Shown here: in pieces, positions 9,416 to 19,913 of the stretch
Position numbering within the stretch: the first letter of the stretch is position 1
How the letters are laid out: each line of letters begins with the position of its first letter
Origin: Burkholderiales bacterium
GTDB lineage: Bacteria; Pseudomonadota; Gammaproteobacteria; Burkholderiales; Burkholderiaceae_C
Length of the DNA stretch: 35,428 bases
Direction of reading: 5' to 3'
Assembly (NCBI GenBank): GCA_947446685.1
Contig: CANFIC010000007.1
Span: 1 to 35,428, forward strand
Notes under the pieces: model-generated
What the model saw: the letters and a program-made list of their open reading frames with translations, nothing else
The model's database searches: none
What the model was told of the DNA's origin: nothing
Translations under genes and position numbers: made by a program

Positions 9416-10204
9416 GTGGCCAAGCATTTGGCGCGCAAGCGCTTCGGCCAGCATTTCCTGACCGACGTCAACATCATCGAAGCCATCGTTGACGCCATCG
9501 ATCCGCGCCAAGGCGATGCGCTGGTCGAAATCGGCCCTGGCTTGGGCGCGATGACGCTGCCGCTGCTCAAACGTATCAAGCCCTTCAGCGTGATCGAACT
9601 CGATCGCGATCTCGCTGCGCGCCTGCGTCAACGCGAGGGGCTTGACGTGATCGAGTCCGACGTGCTTCGCGTCGATTTCGCTGCGCTGGCCGCTGCGAAG
9701 GGAAAGAAGTTGCGGGTGGTCGGCAACCTGCCCTACAACATCTCGACGCCGATCCTGTTCCATTTGCTCGGCTTCGTCGACCATGTCGTCGATCAGCATT
9801 TCATGCTGCAAAAGGAAGTGGTCGACCGCATGGCCGCAAGCCCGGGTTGCAAGGATTTCGGCCGTTTGACGGTGATGCTGCAATGGCGCTATGCGATTGA
9901 ATCGGTGCTGAACGTGCCGCCCGAAGCTTTCGATCCACCGCCCAGAGTCAACTCGGCAATCGTGCGCATGCAGCCCTATGCAAGGCCGCCAGTCGTGGAT
10001 CCGGTCTTGCTCGGTTCACTGGTGACAGCGGCTTTTTCACAACGCCGCAAGTTGCTGCGCCACAGTCTGGGTGTCTGGCTGACCGCGCGTGGTTTCGCTG
10101 GGGAGTTCGATCTGCAACGCCGCGCCGAAGAGGTGCCGGTGGCCGAATATGTGGCATTGGCACAGGCAATAACTTCAACCTCGGCCGCAGCACCAAGCGC
10201 CTGA
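9416..10204 (+). CDS. rsmA: 16S rRNA (adenine1518/1519-N6,N6)-dimethyltransferase RsmA/KsgA
   Basis: [50 protein letters not shown]. In-frame GTG at 9416 ([14 protein letters not shown]) is a better start than 9299. Confidence 0.95.
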   Translation: MAKHLARKRFGQHFLTDVNIIEAIVDAIDPRQGDALVEIGPGLGAMTLPLLKRIKPFSVIELDRDLAARLRQREGLDVIESDVLRVDFAALAAAKGKKLRVVGNLPYNISTPILFHLLGFVDHVVDQHFMLQKEVVDRMAASPGCKDFGRLTVMLQWRYAIESVLNVPPEAFDPPPRVNSAIVRMQPYARPPVVDPVLLGSLVTAAFSQRRKLLRHSLGVWLTARGFAGEFDLQRRAEEVPVAEYVALAQAITSTSAAAPSA

Positions 10205-10210
10205 TCTCTT

Positions 10211-11191
10211 TCATTCGGCCTTCAGGCCGGCCTTGTCGATGACGATTTTCCAATCGCGAATACCCGTCTTGATTTGTTCGGCCATCGAAGACGTGGGTGC
10301 ATGCACGGTAGTCCAGCCCTGCTCGAGCAAGGCGTTCTTGACCTCCGGCATCAACAGGATCCGGCTTACATCGGCGTGAATTTTCTCGATGATTGCCGGT
10401 GCCGTGCCGGCCGGGGCAAGCAAGCCGTACCAGGATGCGACCCGGTAGCCTGGCAGCCCCAGCTTCCTGATCGGTTGCACGCCAGGCAAGATTTCGATTT
10501 GATTTTCAGCCGTCACCGCCATTGCCCGCAGGCGCCCGGATTTCACGAACTGGACCACTGACGGGACAGTGGAGAAGATCATGTCGATGTCGCCGGCGAG
10601 CAAGGCAGAAGCCGCCGGAGCGCCGCCACGGTAGGGAACATGCAGCATGTCCACGCCGGCTTGCTGCTTGAAGACTTCGCCGGCCAGATGGCCGGTGGTG
10701 GCGATGCCTGAAGAGCCGAACTTCAACAGGCCCGGATTGGCCCGGCCGTAGGCAATCAGTTCGGGCAGGGATTTGGCCGGCACCCGGTCATTGACCACCA
10801 GCACGTTCTCGACATTCACCAACATGGCGATCGGCGCGAAATCCTTCTCCGGGTCGTAAGGCATCTTCTTGACCAGGCTCGGCAGCACTTCCATCGGCCC
10901 GACCGAACCAAGCAGCAAGGTATAGCCATCGCGCTCGGCCCGCGCTACGGCAGTCCCGGCGATCAGTCCGCCCGCACCGCCCTTGTTGTCAACGATAACG
11001 GTCTGGTTCCAGGCTTCGCCGAGTTTTTGCGCCAGGATCCGCGCCAGGATGTCAGTGGCGCCACCCGGAGCGAACGGGCTGATGATCTTGACCGGACGAT
11101 TCGGGTAATTTCCTGCCGGTTGTGCTTCGGCGCCGGGCGCCAGCAGCAAAGCCGCGACCGAAATCAAGCAAGCTGTCAGTGCTGTTTTCAT
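10211..11191 (-). CDS. Tripartite tricarboxylate transporter (Bug family) periplasmic substrate-binding protein
   Basis: Signal peptide plus YPNRPVKIISPFAPGGATDILARILAQKL, VDNKGGAGG, FGSSGIATTGHLAGEVFKQQAGVDMLHVPYRGGAPAASALLAGDIDMIF. Confidence 0.93.
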   Translation of the reverse strand: MKTALTACLISVAALLLAPGAEAQPAGNYPNRPVKIISPFAPGGATDILARILAQKLGEAWNQTVIVDNKGGAGGLIAGTAVARAERDGYTLLLGSVGPMEVLPSLVKKMPYDPEKDFAPIAMLVNVENVLVVNDRVPAKSLPELIAYGRANPGLLKFGSSGIATTGHLAGEVFKQQAGVDMLHVPYRGGAPAASALLAGDIDMIFSTVPSVVQFVKSGRLRAMAVTAENQIEILPGVQPIRKLGLPGYRVASWYGLLAPAGTAPAIIEKIHADVSRILLMPEVKNALLEQGWTTVHAPTSSMAEQIKTGIRDWKIVIDKAGLKAE

Positions 11192-13690
11192 TCAGTTTCC
11201 GGTGACCGGTGCAGCTTTCACATATTTGTCGAACCAGCGAACCATCTCGTAGATCAACTGTTCATTCGACTCCATTGCCGTATACCAATGGGGTTCATGC
11301 GGCAACATGACCAGGCGGGTGATGCCGCCGTTGCCGCGGACGGCCTCGTAGAGTTTGCTCGCTTGCAATGGCGTTGTGCCGGGATTCGCATCGTCGGCGC
11401 CGTGAACGATCAGTAGGGGCGATTTCAACTTGTCTGCGAAAAAGAATGGCGAGACTTTCCGGTAGACATCGGGCGCCTCCCAAACCGATCGGCGTTCGCT
11501 CTGGAAACCGAACGGTGTGAGTGTCTTGTTGTAGGAACCGCTGGTGGCTACACCGGCCCGGAACAGGTCAGAATGGGCCAGCAGATTTACCGTCATCAAG
11601 GCGCCATGGCTGTGCCCGGTGACGCCAATGCGCTGCGGGTCTGCAACGCCAAGACGGACTGCCTCGTCGACCGCTGCCTTGGCATCGGCGACCAGTTGTT
11701 CAAGATAGTTGTCATAGGCCGACTTGGGATTTCCGACGATGGGGAATGAGGCGTTGTCGATGATTGCATAGCCGGCCAGCAAGAGAAGTCGGTATTGCCG
11801 CAGTCTTGTGAAAGTCGCTTGAGATCCGGCGACTTGCCCGGCCTTCGCAGCGTCAGCAAAGTCGAGCGGATAGGCATACAGAATCGTCGGCACGCTGACG
11901 CCTTCCTTGTAGCCCGGCGGGGTGTAGAGCGTGAACGACAAGTCCAGGCCATCCGCACGCTTGTACTTGACTAGCCGTTTCTTGATGGCTCTGACCGAAG
12001 GCGTTGGATCTGCAATCTGCGTGACATTGGCTTTGGCCGAGGCAAATGAGGCTTCCCCGGCTGCTGCTTCGACCCGCTGGCCTAGTGACCGCAGCAAGGC
12101 ATTCGGCGGATCGATCGCCGATTGGTGCCAGGTCAGAAACTTGCTCGAGTCGGGACCTGCGAAGGCGAGGAACCGCTCATAGGCTTCCTTGCCGCTGCGA
12201 AACAAGCGTTCGGATGTCCGGGTCTTCAAATCAAGCCGGTCCAGGAACGGGCGATCTCCGTCCGGCGAGGATCCCGTGCCGGACAGGTAGATCGAATCGC
12301 CTTCTGTCCGCAACAGCCAGGATCCGTTGGCTTGCTGACGATACAAAGGGTTGCCGGGATTGGCATACTTTTCCTCAGTGCTGAGGTCCCAGAGCAGGCT
12401 GGGAGCTTGTTGCCGGTTATCGACGTTGATGACAAAGCTCCGGCGCCAATGCCGGTTATGGTCGTATTCATGCAGCAAGGCGAGGCCTGGTCTTTCCGAC
12501 CATGACAGGCCCCGGAAACGCTGCTCGGTCCGGGCGATCTCGACGGCGGGTTCCTTGAAGGGCGCTTTGAGCATCAACAACTTGTCGCGAGTGGGAACCT
12601 TGACGTTCCAATCACCTTCGTCCATTGCTTCCACCCAGACCAGGGTTGCAGGTGCATCGGCACGCCAGGAGAACTGACGCGGCCCCAGCGGAACGCCGTG
12701 GATCGGGACGCGATCGGCCAGCGGCAGGGAGGCAATTCGCTGAGCGACAGGCTTTGATTTATTGGCTGTATCCCACACCTCGATCTCATGCGGGAACCGC
12801 TCATAGGTCGTCACATAAGAGTAGGGCTTGCTGATCGAAGTGACGAGCAAATGCCGACCGTCCGGCGCCGGCTCGACGGCTTCGAAGTTGCCTGGTTTAC
12901 CAACTCGCGTGATGACCGAATTGCCCGCATCGATAAAGGCCAGTTGTGCGGCGGCGTAATGGTCGAACAGGTCTTCGTCATGCTTGTTGTTCAGCGTGTC
13001 GCGATTCTCATAGGTGCTGCTCTGACCTTTTTCGCCCACTGCCTCCTGGATGCTCGGGCCGCGGGGCACCGATGGCGTTGGCGGAGGTGGGCCCATTCCG
13101 GAGGGGACAAGCTTGACCAGCAGCGTTTTTTGGTCCGGCATCCATTGCAACTCGCCATTGAACATCGGGTTCAGGCTTGCCCCGGGCACCTGGTGCAATT
13201 TGCCGGTCTTGGCATCGCCAATCCAGAGTTCGACCGAAGTCGGTGCGATGTTCGCGAACGCAAATCGCTGCCCGTCAGCTGCCCAGACGGGTGTGTCAGG
13301 ACAGGCGCCGGCGGGCAGGCCGACCTTGGTGCGTTTGCCGTCTGCAATCCGGACCAGTTCGAATTCAATGGCGCAGGACTTGATCCCGTAACCGCCCGGG
13401 GTGTCATGCTTGCTGTGATTTTTCGGCTCGACACGCGCTCCTGCGAGTCGCAAGAAAGGTGTGGCCACGCGCGCTATCGAGGGGTATTCCTGCCAGGACA
13501 CAAGCAGGATGGTCTGCTGTGTCGGGCTGACATAGGGGACCGGAGCTGCGGGCGCCCTCATGACATCGAGGATTTCCTTTGGCGGCTGGTCGTAGCCTGA
13601 CAAAGGCTTGGTCTCGGCATCGGCCTGCTTGGCAATGGCCGCCGTAGCAGCGATCGCGGCTACAAAAATGATGATGATCTGGCGCAGCAC
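11192..13690 (-). CDS. Secreted S9 family (prolyl oligopeptidase / glutamyl endopeptidase-like) serine peptidase
   Basis: N-terminal signal peptide, beta-propeller-like region, C-terminal alpha/beta hydrolase with GVTGHSHGALMTVNLLAHSDLFRAGVATSGSYN (Ser), HGADDANPGT (Asp), LPHEPHWY (His). Confidence 0.9.
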   Translation of the reverse strand: MLRQIIIIFVAAIAATAAIAKQADAETKPLSGYDQPPKEILDVMRAPAAPVPYVSPTQQTILLVSWQEYPSIARVATPFLRLAGARVEPKNHSKHDTPGGYGIKSCAIEFELVRIADGKRTKVGLPAGACPDTPVWAADGQRFAFANIAPTSVELWIGDAKTGKLHQVPGASLNPMFNGELQWMPDQKTLLVKLVPSGMGPPPPTPSVPRGPSIQEAVGEKGQSSTYENRDTLNNKHDEDLFDHYAAAQLAFIDAGNSVITRVGKPGNFEAVEPAPDGRHLLVTSISKPYSYVTTYERFPHEIEVWDTANKSKPVAQRIASLPLADRVPIHGVPLGPRQFSWRADAPATLVWVEAMDEGDWNVKVPTRDKLLMLKAPFKEPAVEIARTEQRFRGLSWSERPGLALLHEYDHNRHWRRSFVINVDNRQQAPSLLWDLSTEEKYANPGNPLYRQQANGSWLLRTEGDSIYLSGTGSSPDGDRPFLDRLDLKTRTSERLFRSGKEAYERFLAFAGPDSSKFLTWHQSAIDPPNALLRSLGQRVEAAAGEASFASAKANVTQIADPTPSVRAIKKRLVKYKRADGLDLSFTLYTPPGYKEGVSVPTILYAYPLDFADAAKAGQVAGSQATFTRLRQYRLLLLAGYAIIDNASFPIVGNPKSAYDNYLEQLVADAKAAVDEAVRLGVADPQRIGVTGHSHGALMTVNLLAHSDLFRAGVATSGSYNKTLTPFGFQSERRSVWEAPDVYRKVSPFFFADKLKSPLLIVHGADDANPGTTPLQASKLYEAVRGNGGITRLVMLPHEPHWYTAMESNEQLIYEMVRWFDKYVKAAPVTGN

Positions 13691-13749
13691 AGGTTTCCTT
13701 GTCCGAATTTTGTGGCTTGAACGGCCAGCGAAGGCCGGCGGCTGATCCT

Positions 13750-13767
13750 ACAGCAGTCGTCTGCTGT
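13750..13767. repeat. Intergenic inverted repeat/stem-loop between the cytochrome c gene and the S9 peptidase gene
   Basis: ACAGCAG-TCGT-CTGCTGT: perfect 7-bp stem with a 4-nt loop. No T-tract on either side, so not a clear intrinsic terminator. Confidence 0.5.
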
Positions 13768-13790
13768 CTCCGGTTGGAAGCTTGCCTGAG

Positions 13791-14276
13791 CTATTGTGCT
13801 GGCCGTCCCGGGCCTTGCGTGCCCTCGGCGCGCGCGGACAGGAAGGCGTAGAGATCGACGATATGGGCGCTGACGCGCGGCTCGCCCTGCCAGACCGGCA
13901 TTGTCAATGAGTAGCTGTCCTTGCGCTGCTCGAGCAGGTCAATCAAGGCTTCGCGATCGGCTGGCGCGTTGCTGAGCGGACTCGGCGCGAGGTTCCAGTC
14001 GTAGCGCTTGAGTACCAGACCGATGAAGCGGCGCGAGCCCATATTGCGGACCCGCGGCAGCAGGTCGGGAGCGCCGTTGGTGCCGGTTGCTGCCTGCCCA
14101 TGGCAGGCAGCGCAGCGATCCTGGAAGATGCGCCAGCCGGTATAGATGGAGCCGGGTGGCTTCGAGCGTTGCGCAAGCTCCCTGGCCGGTTGCAGGTTCT
14201 GTACTTCGACGGCGCATCCGGCCAACAACAAGCCGGCACACAAGGTGTAAATCGACAATCGGGTCATTCTCGTCAC
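13791..14276 (-). CDS. c-type cytochrome lipoprotein
   Basis: Lipobox LLLAGC and heme-binding CAACH (FQDRCAACHGQAATGTNGAPDLLPR). Confidence 0.85.
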   Translation of the reverse strand: MTRMTRLSIYTLCAGLLLAGCAVEVQNLQPARELAQRSKPPGSIYTGWRIFQDRCAACHGQAATGTNGAPDLLPRVRNMGSRRFIGLVLKRYDWNLAPSPLSNAPADREALIDLLEQRKDSYSLTMPVWQGEPRVSAHIVDLYAFLSARAEGTQGPGRPAQ

Positions 14277-14341
14277 CTCCGGCTGGTTGGCCTTGTCGAT
14301 TGTGGCGATTGGCGTCCGGAAGGGACTTGCCGAAGATCAGT

Positions 14342-15718
14342 TCAATGAATGGTCATCAGGGTCTGCTCCACCTCGGCGAACAGCGGGCGGGCTCCCGGCG
14401 AGTCCTGAAAGCAGGCGCATTTCAGATCGTCGAGCAGCTTGATCGCTGCACCGTCATCAGCCGATCCGGCCGAGCTGCTGCAGCGAGCCAGCAGTTCTTC
14501 CAGCAGGCAGGCAAAAGCGCGTATTTCCAGCCGCTGCATGGCCTCGGCCTGCTGCTTGTCATCGAACGCCAGAAATGAAGCCGCGCCAAAGTCTCCCAGC
14601 AGGACCGTGCCACAGCCTTTGTGCAGGATGTTGTGTGCGTACAGATCGCCATGCATCAGCCCTTGAGCATGCAGATGCCTGGCCGCCGATGCGATGCCTT
14701 GTGCAATCAGCAGCAACTCGCGCAGCGCAAAGCCGGCGTCCGGCTCATAGATGTCGCGGGTGCAGGACTCCAGGCTGGGAGGCTGGGCCAGGTTGCGAAA
14801 AGCGGGGTCGATCAGGGGCATCACCATCGCGCATTGATCGGCCGGATGCCCCACCACCTGCCCGAGCATCTGGATCAGTTGCTGGTGGGATCCTGCGTTG
14901 ATGCAGGCGGCCAGTTCAGAGCCTGGCAGGCCGTCGCTGGTGACATCGCCCTTGAACAGCTTGACCGCAACCGGCAGCAAGCGGTCCCCTTGCTGCCATT
15001 GCGCTTGGTGGATGACGCCCGAAGCGCCCTCGCCGAGCTGCTGTTGCAGGCGCAGTTCCTGCCAATCAATCCTGGCCATCGGCGCAGCGCTGATCGCGGC
15101 TTGCTCGCGCTGTTCGCAAAAGGGATTGCCCGCATAAGCCAGCCAGGACAGGCGCGGCAGCTCAAGCAGAAATGCCGGGAATTCGCCCAGCTGATTGGCT
15201 GAAATCCTCAGCAATTCGAGCGCCTTGCAAGCCGCCAGTTCCGGCGGCAAGGCGCGCAAGCGGTTGCCGGCCAGCATCAGCTTTTGCAACTGCGTGCAGC
15301 GCCCGATGTCGGCGGGCAGCGCCTCGAGCTGGTTGTCAGTGAGGATCAGCCAGCGCAAGCCAAGGGGGATCGATCCGCCGGGAATTGAACTGATCCGGTT
15401 GGCCTTGAAGCCGATCATGCTCAGTTGCGGGCATTGGCCCAGAACTGCTGGCCAATCAGTGAAGTTGTTGCCCGAACAAAACAAGACGCGCAGCCGCTTC
15501 AGCCGAGGCAGATCAGCGGGAAGACTGGAGAGCCTGTTGTTCGACAGGTCGAGGATCTCCAGGCTGTCGGCAAGCGCAAAAATCTCTGGCGGAAATTCCT
15601 CCAGACCGCATGCCAGCGTCAACCGCTTGGCGCCGAGCCATGAACCTGAGCGGAGAGATGCGAGACTGCTGATCGAAGCGCTTTCCGGCGTGGCCCGTGC
15701 TTCAGAGCTCGAAGTCAT
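14342..15718 (-). CDS. Leucine-rich-repeat protein with C-terminal Ser/Thr protein kinase domain
   Basis: About seven LRRs (LEILDLSNNRLSSLPADL..., LRWLILTDNQLEALPADIG..., LQKLMLAGNRLRALPPEL...). Kinase motifs: LGEGASGVIHQA, PVAVKLFK, HGDLYAHNIL, LGDFGAA. Confidence 0.9.
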   Translation of the reverse strand: MTSSSEARATPESASISSLASLRSGSWLGAKRLTLACGLEEFPPEIFALADSLEILDLSNNRLSSLPADLPRLKRLRVLFCSGNNFTDWPAVLGQCPQLSMIGFKANRISSIPGGSIPLGLRWLILTDNQLEALPADIGRCTQLQKLMLAGNRLRALPPELAACKALELLRISANQLGEFPAFLLELPRLSWLAYAGNPFCEQREQAAISAAPMARIDWQELRLQQQLGEGASGVIHQAQWQQGDRLLPVAVKLFKGDVTSDGLPGSELAACINAGSHQQLIQMLGQVVGHPADQCAMVMPLIDPAFRNLAQPPSLESCTRDIYEPDAGFALRELLLIAQGIASAARHLHAQGLMHGDLYAHNILHKGCGTVLLGDFGAASFLAFDDKQQAEAMQRLEIRAFACLLEELLARCSSSAGSADDGAAIKLLDDLKCACFQDSPGARPLFAEVEQTLMTIH

Positions 15719-16484
15719 AGTCGATCGTCAGCGGCGCATGGTCCGAGAAACGCGTCTCGGTGTAGATGCATTCGCGCCTTGCCAACGCGGCCAAGCCGGG
15801 TGTGGCGAGGTGGTAATCGAGCCGCCAACCGACATTTTTGGCATAGGCCTCACCGCGGTTGCTCCACCAGGTGTATTGCTCTGCCTTGTCGTTCAAGGTA
15901 CGGAAGACATCGACCAGCCCCTCCTGCTCGAACAGGCCCGTCATCCAGGCCCGCTCCTCGGGCAGGAAACCACTGTTTTTCAGGTTGCCTTTCCAGTTTT
16001 TCAGGTCAATTTCCTTGTGGGCGATATTGACATCGGCCACCAGGATGAACTCGCGTTCGGCCTTCATCGCCTGCAGATGCGGATGCAGCGCGGCGAGGAA
16101 ACGGAACTTGACTTGCTGGCGGTCCTCGCCGCTCGAGCCGCTGGGGAAATAGCAGCTGATCAGGCTGAGCTTGCGCCCGGGTTTGTCAAAGCGCTTCTCG
16201 ATCCAGCGGCCCTCATGGTCGAACTCTTCTATCCCCAAGCCGGTGATGACATCGCTCGGTTCTTCTTCGGTGTACAAGCCGACGCCCGAATAGCCCTTCT
16301 TGTGCGCATAGTGGAAATGACCCTTGAGCTTGCCGGGGCTGCAGAAGATACCGTCGATATGCTCATGCTGGGCCTTGACTTCCTGCACGCCCAAAGCATC
16401 GGCATCCTGCAAGGCCAGCCAGTCAAAAAATCCCTTGCTCGCAGCCGAGCGGATGCCGTTCAAATTGGCGGTGATAAAACGCAT
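15702..16484 (-). CDS. xth: Exodeoxyribonuclease III
   Basis: MRFITANLNGIRSAASKGFFDWL, GVQEVKAQ, YSGVGLYTEEEP, DVNIAHKEIDLKNWKGN, C-terminal FSDHAPLTIDYDFEL. Confidence 0.94.
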   Translation of the reverse strand: MRFITANLNGIRSAASKGFFDWLALQDADALGVQEVKAQHEHIDGIFCSPGKLKGHFHYAHKKGYSGVGLYTEEEPSDVITGLGIEEFDHEGRWIEKRFDKPGRKLSLISCYFPSGSSGEDRQQVKFRFLAALHPHLQAMKAEREFILVADVNIAHKEIDLKNWKGNLKNSGFLPEERAWMTGLFEQEGLVDVFRTLNDKAEQYTWWSNRGEAYAKNVGWRLDYHLATPGLAALARRECIYTETRFSDHAPLTIDYDFEL

Positions 16485-16605
16485 GCTGTAACCCTGCTGG
16501 TGTCGATTGACGATCTTGAAGGGCGCAGTATCGCAGCCGGGCGCTGGCGCCCAAGCCGGGCTGCAGTCGGCCCCTACAATCTTGGCATTCCGCTACAGGT
16601 TCCCC

Positions 16606-17277
16606 ATGACAGCCCTTGCACCTCCCGATCAACTGGCCCAGGATTTCGTCGCTTTTGCAGTCGAAGCCGGCGTGCTCAGCTTTGGCCAGTTCCAGACCAA
16701 GGCCGGCCGGCTGAGCCCCTATTTCTTCAACGCCGGGTTGTTCAATGACGGTGCCACACTCGGCCGCCTGGCGCAGTTCTATGCGCAGCGTCTGATCGCT
16801 TCCGGGCTGCAGTTCGACATGATCTTCGGCCCGGCTTACAAGGGCATCACCTTGGCAGCGGCATTGGCGGTCGAGCTGGCGCGGCAAGGGAAGAACGTAC
16901 CTTTTGCCTACAACCGCAAGGAAGTCAAATCGCATGGCGAAGGCGGCAACCTGGTCGGTGCGAAGGTGCAGGGCCGGGTGCTGATCATCGACGATGTGAT
17001 TTCGGCCGGCACCTCGGTGCTTGAGTCGATCGCGATGATCCGGGCCGCCGGCGCCACGCCTTGCGGCGTCACGATTGCACTCGATCGCCAGGAGAAGGCT
17101 GCCGAGGCCGGGGTCGAAATGAGCTGGTCAGCGGTGCAGTATGTCACCCAGCAGCTGCAGTTGCCGGTGCTGGCGATTGCCGGTTTGTCCGACCTGCTGC
17201 AATTTCTGCGCAGCGATCCTGCGGCGGTGGCGCATTCGGTCGCTGTGCAAGCCTACCGGGACCGCTACGGCGTCTAG
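16606..17277 (+). CDS. pyrE: Orotate phosphoribosyltransferase
   Basis: PRTase motif VLIIDDVISAGTSV, NRKEVKSHGEGGNLVG, GPAYKGITLA. In-frame ATG at 16606 (MTALAPPDQLAQDFVAFAVEAGVLSFG) is the likely start. Confidence 0.95.
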   Translation: MTALAPPDQLAQDFVAFAVEAGVLSFGQFQTKAGRLSPYFFNAGLFNDGATLGRLAQFYAQRLIASGLQFDMIFGPAYKGITLAAALAVELARQGKNVPFAYNRKEVKSHGEGGNLVGAKVQGRVLIIDDVISAGTSVLESIAMIRAAGATPCGVTIALDRQEKAAEAGVEMSWSAVQYVTQQLQLPVLAIAGLSDLLQFLRSDPAAVAHSVAVQAYRDRYGV

Positions 17278-17288
17278 GCAGAGCCTCC

Positions 17289-19382
<2,094 letters not shown>

Positions 19383-19456
19383 CTAGCCTGTGGCGAGTTT
19401 GCCGGCAGGTTTGGGGGGTTTCTTGACCCTAGTGCCCAAGCAAGGTAATTGACCGG

Positions 19457-19840
19457 TCAAGCGCGCGACAGCAGCGTCCGGCAGCGCTTTTCATGCTGGC
19501 TGATTTCGGCCAGGGTGACCTCGATGTCATCGAGTTGCTGCTCGAGTTGCCGGCGATGTTGTTGCAGGATTTCGAGAAACGCTTTCAACTGTGGAGCCGC
19601 ATCGGACTCGTCGTCGTACATGCCGACCAACTGCTTGATTTCCTGCAGCGACAGCCCGAGGCGTTTGCCACGCAGCGTCAGCTTCAGTCTTGTCCGGTCG
19701 CGCTGCGTGTAGACGCGGTTGCGGCCGGCGCGCGAGGGTTGCAGCAGCCCCATGTCCTCGTAGAACCGGATCGTTCGGGACGTGATGTCGAACTCCGCAG
19801 CCAGTTCGGTGATCGTGAATAAACGGGGATCATGGGTCAT
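19457..19840 (-). CDS. MerR family transcriptional regulator (LiuR-like)
   Basis: N-terminal MerR HTH (FTITELAAEFDITSRTIRFYEDMGLLQPSRAGRNRVYTQRDRTRLKLTLRGKRLGLSLQEIKQLVGMYD) followed by a coiled-coil dimerisation helix. Confidence 0.87.
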   Translation of the reverse strand: MTHDPRLFTITELAAEFDITSRTIRFYEDMGLLQPSRAGRNRVYTQRDRTRLKLTLRGKRLGLSLQEIKQLVGMYDDESDAAPQLKAFLEILQQHRRQLEQQLDDIEVTLAEISQHEKRCRTLLSRA

Positions 19841-19859
19841 GGCTAAACTGGCGGCTCAT

Positions 19860-19881
19860 TTGACGTTGACGTAAACGTCAA
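19860..19881. promoter_or_regulatory. Inverted-repeat operator, probably bound by the adjacent MerR-family regulator
   Basis: TTGACGTTGACGTAAACGTCAA: 10 of 11 base pairs are symmetric. It lies in the divergent intergenic region between the merR-type gene (start 19840, minus) and the MBL-fold gene (start 19914, plus). Confidence 0.7.
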
Positions 19882-19913
19882 TTTTATGCTCGGCGTGCCC
19901 AAAAATATCAATC

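Noticed and set aside
10216-10229. CGGCC-TTCA-GGCCG hairpin at the 3' end of the Bug gene as terminator
   Set aside because: It lies inside the coding end (KAGLKAE) and lacks a following U-tract; probably codon-driven.
12788-13600. 270-aa plus-strand ORF antisense to the S9 peptidase
   Set aside because: Shadow ORF; the opposite strand encodes a complete signal peptide and S9 peptidase.
15195-16748. 517-aa plus-strand ORF spanning the LRR-kinase/xth region
   Set aside because: Overlaps two strongly supported minus-strand genes; no recognisable motifs.
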